Origin: CAMEON01 sp045602325 | Lineage (GTDB): Bacteria > Bacillota > Clostridia > Oscillospirales > CAG-272 | Length of the DNA: 50,230 bases | NCBI GenBank assembly: GCA_045602325.1 | Contig: JAZSBH010000164.1 | Location: forward strand, 1 to 50,230 | Direction of reading: 5' to 3' | Part shown: one piece after another, positions 25,071 to 33,155 of the stretch | Layout of the letters: each line of letters starts with the position of its first letter | How positions within the stretch are numbered: position 1 is the stretch's first letter | The notes under the pieces: generated by a model | Seen by the model: the letters and a program-made list of their open reading frames with translations, nothing else | Database searches by the model: none | What the model was told of the DNA's origin: nothing | Position numbers and translations under genes: made by a program

Positions 25071-25546
25071 CAGATGAAATTCCCTCTCTCATCCACCTCG
25101 GGCGCGCCGTAGATCACGCCCTTGTCCTTGTATTTGCGGAGCACAAAGTGGGTGGCGGTGGAGATCACCGACTCGATGGGAGCCAGCTTCTGCGCCACAA
25201 AGTAGGCCACCTCTTTCATGGTGCGCCCCTCGATGATAAGGCAGAGATCGTAGCCGCCCGACATGAGGTAGACGCTCTGCACCTCGGGATACTGGTAGAT
25301 CTTCTCGGCGATACGGTCAAAGCCGCGGTCGCGCTGGGGGGTCATCTTGACCTCGATCATGGCGGTGACGTACTCGCGGTCGGTCTTATCCCAGTCGATG
25401 ATGGTCTTGTAGCCCAGGATGACGCCGTCTTCCTCGTATTTTTCAACCAGCTTTTTGATATCGCCTTCTTCCTTGCCCATCATGACGGCCAGTTGAGCGG
25501 GGGTCAGGGTGGCGTTGTCCTCTAAAACTTTCAGTAAGGTATCCAT
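25070..25546 (-). CDS. Lrp/AsnC-family transcriptional regulator
   Basis: 158 residues: an N-terminal winged HTH (about 14-45, TPAQLAVMMGKEEGDIKKLV) followed by the linker strand ILGYKTIIDWDK and an AsnC ligand-binding (RAM) domain, with QSVYLMSGGYDLCLIIEGR (about 95-113). Such proteins are octameric amino acid sensors. AAAGGAAG lies upstream. It is translationally coupled to the aminotransferase gene, a common pairing. Confidence 0.9.
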   Translation of the reverse strand: MDTLLKVLEDNATLTPAQLAVMMGKEEGDIKKLVEKYEEDGVILGYKTIIDWDKTDREYVTAMIEVKMTPQRDRGFDRIAEKIYQYPEVQSVYLMSGGYDLCLIIEGRTMKEVAYFVAQKLAPIESVISTATHFVLRKYKDKGVIYGAPEVDERGNFI

Positions 25547-25573
25547 GTTTGGCTTCCTTTCGTGTGGATTTGA

Positions 25574-25897
25574 TCAGATCATGGTGGGGGTATCGCTTTC
25601 GTCGTTGGAAGGGGGAGTCTGCTCGGTGGCGGTTTCTCCTTCGCCGGCGTTGGTAGAGATGCTCTCTGCCGTAGTCTGCTTTTGCGTTGCCCGGGGGTCG
25701 TAGCCCTCGGGAGCGCGGGGGATGATGACGAGGGCAACTATGTAGGCCAGCAGACCGCCGCCTGCGAAAATGCAGAGGGCAACGAAGCCCAGGCGAACCA
25801 GGGTGGGGTCAATATTGAAATACTCCCCGATGCCGCCGCATACGCCATCGATCATTTTGTTCTTGTTGGATTTATAAAGCTTTTTCTCGAGGTCCAT
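25574..25897 (-). CDS. PspC-domain membrane protein
   Basis: 107 residues. Residues 3-60 are a typical PspC domain: LYKSNKNKMIDGVCGGIGEY (6-25), then FNIDPTLVRLGFVALCIFAG with one or two membrane passes ending at IIPRAPEG. A Thr/Glu-rich soluble tail of about 45 residues follows. PspC proteins sense membrane stress in other bacteria; here its role is unknown. It lies 11 nt downstream of the MutS-like gene and 27 nt upstream of the Lrp gene. Confidence 0.85.
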   Translation of the reverse strand: MDLEKKLYKSNKNKMIDGVCGGIGEYFNIDPTLVRLGFVALCIFAGGGLLAYIVALVIIPRAPEGYDPRATQKQTTAESISTNAGEGETATEQTPPSNDESDTPTMI

Positions 25898-25908
25898 GAT
25901 GTGTCTCC

Positions 25909-27531
25909 TTATCGGTTGATCTTTTCCAGTATATTCTTGTAGGTCAGTCCGTACCGCTCGGCAATATCCCGGGCGTAGGACTTTCCGTCGGGCTTGGCGC
26001 GGACAATGCGGAAGGAGCGCTTGCCCTCCTCGATGCCTGCCACCAGGGTGTCGATCTTGACACCGCCGTTCCTTGCGGATTCGGCATTGATGCGGTCGAT
26101 CTCGGAGGCCAGCTCATGGAGGTGGGTGGAGAACAGGCAACGGCAGCCTGCCTGTGCCAGTCCCGCCAGCACCTCGGCGGCGATGTAGGAGGCCTCGAAG
26201 GAGCCTGTGGAGGACAGGGACTCGTCCAGCAACACCAGGGAATGGGCGGTTACCGCGTCGAAAATTTCTCCGAGGCGGGCACATTCCTCGCCCAGACGAC
26301 CCTTGTCAATGGTGTCGTCAGCACCCGTGGGGAAGTGGGTGAAGATGCCGTCGGCGGGGCTGATCTCGCAGACCTTGGCGGGCAGGTACATACCCAGCTG
26401 GAGCATAGCCTGGCAGAGACCGATGGCGCAGGTGATGACCGACTTACCGCCGCGATTGGGGCCTGTCAGGACATAGATCATGGCGTTTTCAGCCGTCTCG
26501 TCGAAGTAGACGTCGTTGGGGACAATGTCCTCGCCATCCCGAAGCTTGAGAGCCACGGCGGGGTTATACAGCTCAGTTGCGCGGAAGACCTTTGCCTCCA
26601 TGGGGGCGAGGGTGGGAGCGCAGAGGGGGCAGCCCTTGTCCAGAAGCTGTCTTTGCAGTTGTGTACCCTTGACCACGAATTCAATTTCGGGCATCAGACC
26701 GAGGAGAAAATCGGTGTTTTCCAGGACGTACATCTGGACGATCTTCTTCCAGGAGCGGAGGGAGGATTTATAGACGTCGCCTATGGCCGAGTTAAAGGCC
26801 AGAGACAGAGCAGTCTTCTGGTTGTCGGTCTGCTTTTTGCCGAAGGGAACCAGGTTGGCGATGCAGGTGTACTCATCGTCCTTGAAATTGAGGCGGAGGA
26901 TCTTGTCCAGCACCTCACCCGAATGGAAGGGCTGGGCGTTGATGGACAGCACGCCTGCCTGGGCGGGCCGGAGCTGGGCGTCCAGATTGACGCCGATGGT
27001 CACGCTGCGGATCTCGCGGACGCGGCGGGTCAGCTCGGCGAGCTTTTGGTTGAGCTCGCGGTAGTAGTCCGACTCGGCCAGCTCGGTGACACAGTCGCAG
27101 AGCCGCTTGAAGGCGGTGCCGCGGAGGTTGCTCTTGACGGCGGTCATGCCCTTATGCAGAATATCCACGCAGGTGATGTAGAGCTCGATCTCGGTCATGC
27201 TGGACAGGTAGGAGGCGGTATCGTCCTCCCCGCTGTCGGTTTCCAGACGGCGGAGCTCGGTGATGTCCTGGAGCACGGGCACCAGGCGATGCAGGGTATC
27301 CACCAGGGTGGGGTTATTCAGCATATCCGCAAAGGTCTGGTTGCGGTAGGCAATGACGGCGGGGTCGGTGGTAAAGTGCTCGGCGGCGGGAGAGCTCTTG
27401 GGGTTGAAGAACTCCAGCATGCCCAGCTCCTGCAGGGTATACATATCAATGTCGGGGACGCCTATCCCCGCCAGGTGCTCCTGTTGGGTCTTGCCATCGG
27501 GGTAGAGGAGGGAGAAATTTTCAAGTTTCAT
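25909..27531 (-). CDS. MutS-family ATPase lacking mismatch-recognition domain
   Basis: 540 residues. The C-terminal MutS ATPase domain is clear: Walker A GPNRGGKS (357-364), the MutS-type central section LGEECARLGEIFD (413-425), Walker B LVLLDES (432-438) and the sensor FSTHLHEL (467-474). The N-terminal 340 residues are mostly helical (lever/clamp-like) and contain no F-x-E mismatch-reading motif, and there is no Smr nuclease end as in MutS2. A CPLC motif (301-304) is present. It is one of the poorly characterised MutS relatives; a DNA or RNA structure-binding role is inferred. Confidence 0.85.
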   Translation of the reverse strand: MKLENFSLLYPDGKTQQEHLAGIGVPDIDMYTLQELGMLEFFNPKSSPAAEHFTTDPAVIAYRNQTFADMLNNPTLVDTLHRLVPVLQDITELRRLETDSGEDDTASYLSSMTEIELYITCVDILHKGMTAVKSNLRGTAFKRLCDCVTELAESDYYRELNQKLAELTRRVREIRSVTIGVNLDAQLRPAQAGVLSINAQPFHSGEVLDKILRLNFKDDEYTCIANLVPFGKKQTDNQKTALSLAFNSAIGDVYKSSLRSWKKIVQMYVLENTDFLLGLMPEIEFVVKGTQLQRQLLDKGCPLCAPTLAPMEAKVFRATELYNPAVALKLRDGEDIVPNDVYFDETAENAMIYVLTGPNRGGKSVITCAIGLCQAMLQLGMYLPAKVCEISPADGIFTHFPTGADDTIDKGRLGEECARLGEIFDAVTAHSLVLLDESLSSTGSFEASYIAAEVLAGLAQAGCRCLFSTHLHELASEIDRINAESARNGGVKIDTLVAGIEEGKRSFRIVRAKPDGKSYARDIAERYGLTYKNILEKINR

Positions 27532-27566
27532 GAAGGGGGTTCCTTTCGATATGTTTCAAAAACGGA

Positions 27567-28388
27567 TTATTGAATGGATTGCATGACACGCCGGCCGTCG
27601 CGGACGGTCATGACCTCGGTGATACCCACGGTCTGCAGGATGGCGTAGCCCTTGCGGATGGCCTTGCCGAGATTCACGGGGGCGTGGGCGTCGCTTCCGA
27701 TGGTGACCAGCTTGCCGCCGCAATCCTTGTAGAATTTCAGAAGCTCCATGGTGGGCATGGAGATCCCCAGCCCCTTCCAGAGGGTGGAGACGTTGATCTC
27801 CAGGGCTATATCGCGGTCGATGATGGTGCGGTAGAGGTGCTCGATCTTGTCGTAGTAGGGCTTGAAGGAGAAGGACTTGCCCGCCAGGGTGATATAGCGG
27901 TGCATGTAGGTGATGTGACCCACGGTGGAGATGCCGGGGAACTGCACCATCTCAATGGTCTCGTCCAGGGCGCGGTCAAAGAGGCGGTTGATCAGCCCGC
28001 TGCTCATGTGCTCGTAGTTCATGAGGCAGAAGTCGGGCACGTCGCGGAGGTTGTGCAGGGAGCCAATGACGAACTCATAGGGGTGGGCGTCCAGAACCGC
28101 CTTGGCTTCGGCGGGGTACTGGGTGGCGTTACCCAGCTCAATGCCGCAGACCACGTTAAGGCGGCCCTTGTATTTTTCCTTGACCTCCATCATGGCGCTC
28201 CAGGCGGCATCGGGGTCGAAGGGAAAATCGTAGAGCTTTTCCACCTCGCCGTTGATGTCGCAATGGTCGGTGAAGGCGATATCCGAAAGCCCTACTTCCA
28301 GGGCGCGGCGGCACATGGCGTCGTGGGTAGCGGCGGGATCGCCGTCGAAGGAGTAGTGGGTGTGGGTGTGATAGTCGCAAAGAAACAT
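27567..28388 (-). CDS. PHP-domain phosphatase, histidinol-phosphatase-like
   Basis: 273 residues. The PHP metal motifs are all present: HTHTH (7-11), FTDHCD (39-44), GIELG (about 82-86), IGSLHN (about 102-107), VGHITYMHRY (about 156-165) and the final GSDAHAP (about 229-235). This is the HisJ/HisK type of histidinol-phosphate phosphatase, which performs the last-but-one step of histidine synthesis; other phosphate esters are also possible, as no other his genes are in the window. The gene is between rtcB and the MutS-like gene in the same operon. Confidence 0.83.
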   Translation of the reverse strand: MFLCDYHTHTHYSFDGDPAATHDAMCRRALEVGLSDIAFTDHCDINGEVEKLYDFPFDPDAAWSAMMEVKEKYKGRLNVVCGIELGNATQYPAEAKAVLDAHPYEFVIGSLHNLRDVPDFCLMNYEHMSSGLINRLFDRALDETIEMVQFPGISTVGHITYMHRYITLAGKSFSFKPYYDKIEHLYRTIIDRDIALEINVSTLWKGLGISMPTMELLKFYKDCGGKLVTIGSDAHAPVNLGKAIRKGYAILQTVGITEVMTVRDGRRVMQSIQ

Positions 28389-28415
28389 GGTGTACCTCGA
28401 TTGATCAGTATGTTG

Positions 28416-29606
28416 TCAGTCCTCGCCGTCGCGGGTTTCCTCGTCTATGGCGGCGGATTTGCTGGCTTTGAAGTTGTATAGGGGGGTGAGAATATCGGTG
28501 ACCGCAGCTGTGGACGCAATGGCGGCTTCGATCTCAGCCATGCGGCGGTAGGCCATGGGGGATTCGTCCAAGGTGGACTCGTTTACCGAGGTGGAGAAGA
28601 TCCCTGCCATTTCTCGGCGGTAGTCCTCCATGGAAAGGGATTCTTTGGCCTCGGACCTTTTCATGACCCGTCCGGATCCGTGGGGGGCGGTGAAGTTCCA
28701 ATCGGGATTGCCTCGTCCCGTGCAGAGCAAGCTTCCGTCCTTCATGTTGATGGGGATGAGCAGGCGTTCACCCGCTTGTGCGGATACAGCACCCTTGCGG
28801 AGGATGCCTGCATTCGTGTCGATGTAGTTATGGATGGTGGCAAAGGAGTCCTCGGCTGTCAGTCCAAGGTGCTCCAGAATAACCGTTCCCATACGGCGGC
28901 GGCTCTCGGCGGCGTAGGTGACGGCGATATTCATATCGTGGAGGTAGCGCTCCAGGAGGTAGTCCGACAGGAAGCAATCCTCGGCGCGAACCGTAGTCTT
29001 TATGTCGGCGGGCTTGAGGCGCTTGCGCTTGACCTCATCCTCGTCGATGCCGACGTGGGCAAAGAATGCGGCGGCTTGATGGTACAGCGCCACGTCACGA
29101 CCCAGTCGGCGGCTACCCGAGTGGATGATGAGATACAGGTGACCGTCCAGCCCCTGTCCTACTTCAATAAAGTGATTTCCACCGCCCAACGTGCCAAAGG
29201 AGCGGGTGACCAGCTCGTGGGATATGCTGTCATAGCAATGGAGTGAGTCCAGCGGAATACCGTGAACTGCACTGTTGGGGGAGGGGAAGACCGCTGCACC
29301 CGAAGGCACGTGGGAGCGGATGGTTTCGTCCAAGCGAGCGTAATCCAAGGAGGTGGCGTCCAGCTTGAAAACTTGCATACCGCAACCGATGTCGCCGCCG
29401 ACAAAGGCGGGATTGATACGGTCGCCAACCCTCATGGAGGTGCCGACGGTACATCCTTCGGCGGCGTGCATATCCGGCATCATGCGGATGCTTGCATCCT
29501 TCAGATCCTCGCTGTTGCACATGCGGAGCACCTGCGCATAGGACTCGGCATCCACCGAGGCGGCAAAGACCGTGGCTTTGTTATATTTCCCAATGATCTC
29601 AAACAT
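28416..29606 (-). CDS. rtcB: RtcB-type RNA ligase
   Basis: Joins 2',3'-cyclic-phosphate or 3'-phosphate RNA ends to 5'-OH using GTP and manganese. 396 residues, the short bacterial form. Metal and guanylate sites are visible: Asp72 and Cys75 (GGDIGCGM), His145 (GTLGGGNHFIE), His162 (IHSGSRR), His259 (HNYID) and the guanylated His309 in APHGSGR. The ATG at 29606 follows GGAAGGAG; the 65-residue upstream extension covers the promoter and is not used. First gene of a six-gene minus-strand unit; no archease gene is seen. Confidence 0.93.
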   Translation of the reverse strand: MFEIIGKYNKATVFAASVDAESYAQVLRMCNSEDLKDASIRMMPDMHAAEGCTVGTSMRVGDRINPAFVGGDIGCGMQVFKLDATSLDYARLDETIRSHVPSGAAVFPSPNSAVHGIPLDSLHCYDSISHELVTRSFGTLGGGNHFIEVGQGLDGHLYLIIHSGSRRLGRDVALYHQAAAFFAHVGIDEDEVKRKRLKPADIKTTVRAEDCFLSDYLLERYLHDMNIAVTYAAESRRRMGTVILEHLGLTAEDSFATIHNYIDTNAGILRKGAVSAQAGERLLIPINMKDGSLLCTGRGNPDWNFTAPHGSGRVMKRSEAKESLSMEDYRREMAGIFSTSVNESTLDESPMAYRRMAEIEAAIASTAAVTDILTPLYNFKASKSAAIDEETRDGED

Positions 29607-29648
29607 GGCGGCTCCTTCCCTGTGTCGCTGGAAACAACTATTCATTTT

Positions 29649-29677
29649 ATTATAGCATACTTTCCTCAATTTGTACA
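29649..29677 (-). promoter_or_regulatory. Promoter of the rtcB operon
   Basis: On the minus strand: TGTACA (-35, 29677-29672), 17 nt, TATAAT (29654-29649), with an extended -10 TG (TGCTATAAT). The start codon is 43 nt downstream. Confidence 0.75.
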
Positions 29678-29760
29678 GTAGTCCGCGGAAAATAATCGGC
29701 TCTCCTGCAAAAAATCTTGGCTCCTTTGTGCAATATCTATGAAAAAATTTACCAAAACCG

Positions 29761-29789
29761 TTGACAGATTGGATGCGCTCATGTATAAT
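29761..29789 (+). promoter_or_regulatory. Consensus sigma-A promoter of the radical SAM gene
   Basis: TTGACA (29761-29766), 17 nt, TATAAT (29784-29789): perfect consensus. It is divergent from the rtcB promoter about 85 nt away. It also shows why the TTG at 29761 cannot be the start codon. Confidence 0.93.
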
Positions 29790-29817
29790 ATTGTCAGACA
29801 CAGGAGGGAGGGATTTC

Positions 29818-30813
29818 GTGGCTCGACAGAAACAGACGTCGGCGGGGAATCCGTTCCCCTATACCGATACCAATAAGCGCTATTTTACCTACGACTACTG
29901 GCTCAAATCCACCTTCGGCGGTAAATGCGCCAAGATCCCCCTGGATTCCGGGTTTGGTTGTCCCAACATGGACGGCACCTGTGGCGTCGGCGGGTGCATC
30001 TATTGCTCGGGGCGGGGAAGCGGAGACTTTGCGGAGTCTGCAACGGTTCCTCTGCGGGCACAGTACGACCGACAACGGGCATTTTTAGCGAAGAAATGGC
30101 CCACCGAGCGGTGCATTCCCTACTTCCAGGCGCGAACCAACACCTATGCGCCCATTGAGCGGTTGCGCGCGGTTTTTGAAGAGGCCTTGACCTATCCAGG
30201 CGTGGTGGGGATGAACATCGCCACCCGCGCCGACTGCTTGCCACACGATACCGTGGCGCTGTTGCGGGAGCTGTCCGAGCGGACGGTTCTGACCGTGGAG
30301 TTGGGTCTGCAGACTGTCCACGATACGACTGCCACCCTGATCAACAGGGGACATGCCTACGCCGATTTCGTGGAGGGGTACACCCGCCTGCGGGAGGGAG
30401 CGCCCGGGGCGCTGATCTGCATCCACCTCATTTTCGGTCTGCCCGGGGAGAGCGAAGCGGATATGCTGGAAACCGTTTGCCGGGTGGCCGACCTCCGCCC
30501 CGACCAGGTCAAGATCCACCTGCTCCACGTCCTGCGGGGAACTGCCCTCGGAGAGATGTTTGAAGCGGGGAAGTATACTCCCATGGAAAAAGACGCCTAC
30601 GTTTCGACCGTGGTGAGGGCGTTGGAGCTGCTTCCGCCCGAGATCGTGGTGGCAAGGCTGACGGGGGACGGCGCGGCGGAGGATCTGCTATCACCCCTGT
30701 GGAGCCGCCGCAAGCGGGAGGTGCTGAACGCTATTGATCAACGCTTGGCCGCGCTGAATACGTGGCAGGGCAGGGAATGTAAACAAATTGTAGAGAACGA
30801 AACAAACGATTGA
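29818..30813 (+). CDS. Radical SAM protein, TIGR01212/YtqA-like
   Basis: 331 residues from GTG 29818 (AGGAGGGAGG about 6 nt upstream). The iron-sulfur ligands are Cys48, Cys60 and Cys63 (GFGCPNMDG ... GGCIYC), the CX11CX2C spacing of this family rather than the usual CX3CX2C. SAM-fold features follow: VVGMNIATRADCL, VELGLQTVHD and CIHLIFGLPGES. B. subtilis YtqA and E. coli YhcC relatives are of uncertain function; an RNA-related modification role is suggested by the neighbour rtcB but only as inference. Confidence 0.92.
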   Translation: MARQKQTSAGNPFPYTDTNKRYFTYDYWLKSTFGGKCAKIPLDSGFGCPNMDGTCGVGGCIYCSGRGSGDFAESATVPLRAQYDRQRAFLAKKWPTERCIPYFQARTNTYAPIERLRAVFEEALTYPGVVGMNIATRADCLPHDTVALLRELSERTVLTVELGLQTVHDTTATLINRGHAYADFVEGYTRLREGAPGALICIHLIFGLPGESEADMLETVCRVADLRPDQVKIHLLHVLRGTALGEMFEAGKYTPMEKDAYVSTVVRALELLPPEIVVARLTGDGAAEDLLSPLWSRRKREVLNAIDQRLAALNTWQGRECKQIVENETND

Positions 30814-30838
30814 TGATCCGAATGTCCGAGGGGCATTT

Positions 30839-30844
30839 TATAAT
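30839..30844 (+). promoter_or_regulatory. Possible -10 box upstream of the GH78 gene
   Basis: TATAAT at 30839-30844, 45 nt before the start codon; no convincing -35 at 16-19 nt. The radical SAM gene ends 75 nt before this start, so read-through is an alternative. Confidence 0.4.
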
Positions 30845-30888
30845 AGATCCATAGTCAATAGTTAATAACAGAAAGGAATATATCCGAT

Positions 30889-33021
30889 ATGGCACACGTT
30901 TTCAAAAAAGCATCCTGGATCTGGCGGCAGGGAGAGGTAGGGAAGGACGAGTTTTGCGATTTCCTCGCCACCGTAGCCGTCCCGGCGGAGGGGAAGCGCT
31001 ACTACCTTCACATCGCCGCTGACTCCAACTACACCGTCTGGATGAACGGCTACCTCTGTACCTTCGGTCAATACGCCGACTACCCCGATTACAAGATATA
31101 CGATCGCGTGGACATCACCGACTCCCTCCGCGCGGGGGACAACCGCATGGTGACCGTGGTGTGGTACTACGGCATCGAGTCCCAGACCTATAAGGTGGGT
31201 GACGCGGGGCTGATCTACGAGATTATGGACGAGGAGGGGAACGTGATTGCCTACTCCGGTGAGCACGTGCTCTCCCGTAAGTCCCGTGACTATATCTCGG
31301 GTCGCTGTGACCTCATTTCGGGGCAGCTTGGCCCCACCTACCACTACGATCTGGGGGGGTATGACGGCTTCATCGAGGACGGCTGTGAGGGCTTTGCACC
31401 CAGCCGCGCCGTACCTACCATTTCTACGGATTTCACCATCCGTCCCAACCAAAAGCTGACCCTGGAGCCCCGTATGACCGCATCCATCTGCCGCACGGGC
31501 TGCTTCAAGTACACCACCGACGCACCCGTGGCCTCGGTGAATATGCAGTACGCGGCTATTTCCTCCCGCTACCCCCATGAAATGATGAAGTCGGGGGACA
31601 TGAAGTTTGGCTCGCCCGTTAAATTCGTCTCCAACTCCGAGGAGCACGACGGGGTGTTCTTCATTGTTGACCTGGGCGAGGAATCCGCCGGCTTCCTGGA
31701 TATCGACATGGAGCTCCCCAAGGCTTGCCGCATTGACGTGGGCTACGGCGAGCACCTCCACGATGGCGTCTGCCGCACCTCCATCCGCGGATTCTTCTGC
31801 GAGATCGACGGCGTGGAGGGACGGAATACCTGGCTCCACACCTTCCGCCGCTTTGGTTGCCGCTACATCCAGTTCTTTGTCCACGCCCCCGAGGTGACGG
31901 TGCATTACGCCGGCCTGCGTCCCACCCTGTACCCTCTCAAGCACAAGGACTACAAGAGTGGTAATCTCCTCCGCGAGACCATCTACAAGGTCTGCCAGAA
32001 CACCCTTCAGCAGTGCCTCCACGAGCATTACGAGGACTGCCCCTGGCGTGAACAGGCGCTCTACACCATGGATTCCCGCAACCAGATGCTCTGCGGCTAC
32101 TATGCCTTCGGGGAGACCCAGGCCGCCCGCGCCTCCTTGGATCTGATCGCCCACGGCGTTCGTGATGACGGTCTGCTCATGCTCTGCTATCCCGCCGGCC
32201 TGGATTTCCCCATTCCTGCGTTCTCCTGTATGTACTTCGTGCAAATGGATGAATACATCCGCCATTCGGGGGACACCACCCTGGCCGAGCAGTATTTTGA
32301 TAAGCTGGACACCATTATCCACACCTTCCATAAGAAGGTTCAGCCCGAGGGCGTCATCGAGAACTTCTACGGCAAGGCTCCCAGCGGCAACAACGACTAC
32401 TGGAACTTCTACGAGTGGTCGGCCACCATGAACGGCCATTTTGCCGAGACCGAGAGACGGCTGGAGTGCCCCATCAACTGCTTCTATTCTTTGGCTATGC
32501 AGGCTCTTGCCCGCATCTGCGACGCGCTGGGCAAGGCCGACTACGCCGCCGACCTCCGCGCCCGCGTGGAAAAGCTGAACGCCGCCATCGCCAAGGTGTT
32601 CTACAACCCCGAGACCAAGCTCTTTGAGTCCTTTGACATCATCCATCGCGGCTGGTATACCGTGCTGACCCAGTCCCTCGCCATGCTCTGCGGGGCGGCC
32701 AAGGACGTGGATACTACGGTGATGCTGCAGGCCATGGCCACCAACGGAAAGACCGAGGTGGGGATCGATCTCGTTCCCAACACTCTGTCCATGAACGCCT
32801 TCCGCTTTGATGCCCTGATCGCTGTAGACAAGGAGAAATATGCTCCCGTCATTCTGAGCGAGCTGGATCGTGACTACCTGTATATGCTCCGCCGCGGTGC
32901 TACTACCTTCTGGGAGACCATTATCGGTGCCGACGACTTCGGCGACGCGGGATCCCTCTGCCACGGCTGGTCGGCTCTGCCCGTGTACTACTACGAGATC
33001 CTGGATCCTAAAGGGAACTGA
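30889..33021 (+). CDS. GH78-like alpha-L-rhamnosidase
   Basis: 710 residues, no signal peptide. The N-terminal beta-sandwich begins KKASWIWRQGE and has YYLHIAADSNYTVWMNGYLC (about 44-63). The catalytic (alpha/alpha)6 barrel starts around residue 330 and contains the GH78 signature region HEHYEDCPWREQALYTMDSR (about 378-397), where the acidic residues act in hydrolysis. A C-terminal domain follows (ATTFWETIIGADDFGD). Expected reaction: release of terminal L-rhamnose from glycosides; with no export signal it would act on imported oligosaccharides. It directly precedes the four surface-protein genes. Confidence 0.85.
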   Translation: MAHVFKKASWIWRQGEVGKDEFCDFLATVAVPAEGKRYYLHIAADSNYTVWMNGYLCTFGQYADYPDYKIYDRVDITDSLRAGDNRMVTVVWYYGIESQTYKVGDAGLIYEIMDEEGNVIAYSGEHVLSRKSRDYISGRCDLISGQLGPTYHYDLGGYDGFIEDGCEGFAPSRAVPTISTDFTIRPNQKLTLEPRMTASICRTGCFKYTTDAPVASVNMQYAAISSRYPHEMMKSGDMKFGSPVKFVSNSEEHDGVFFIVDLGEESAGFLDIDMELPKACRIDVGYGEHLHDGVCRTSIRGFFCEIDGVEGRNTWLHTFRRFGCRYIQFFVHAPEVTVHYAGLRPTLYPLKHKDYKSGNLLRETIYKVCQNTLQQCLHEHYEDCPWREQALYTMDSRNQMLCGYYAFGETQAARASLDLIAHGVRDDGLLMLCYPAGLDFPIPAFSCMYFVQMDEYIRHSGDTTLAEQYFDKLDTIIHTFHKKVQPEGVIENFYGKAPSGNNDYWNFYEWSATMNGHFAETERRLECPINCFYSLAMQALARICDALGKADYAADLRARVEKLNAAIAKVFYNPETKLFESFDIIHRGWYTVLTQSLAMLCGAAKDVDTTVMLQAMATNGKTEVGIDLVPNTLSMNAFRFDALIAVDKEKYAPVILSELDRDYLYMLRRGATTFWETIIGADDFGDAGSLCHGWSALPVYYYEILDPKGN

Positions 33022-33073
33022 TCCCTCGGCAAAACGCTGAAAAAATATGGTTCGATTTTGTACAATCTTGCGA

Positions 33074-33103
33074 TTGTCAAGCTTGATTTGTCTGTGATAT
33101 AAT
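33074..33103 (+). promoter_or_regulatory. Promoter of surface paralogue 1
   Basis: TTGTCA (33074-33079), 18 nt, TATAAT (33098-33103); start codon 53 nt downstream. The GATTGTCAAGC around the -35 recurs upstream of paralogue 4. Confidence 0.8.
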
Positions 33104-33155
33104 GGGAGAAACAACGGGTTGCCCGTTGTATATACAAACTGAAAGGAAAAATACT

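Noticed and set aside
30862..33114. 750-codon minus-strand open frame
   Set aside because: It is the shadow of the GH78-like gene, a common effect of high GC at third positions.
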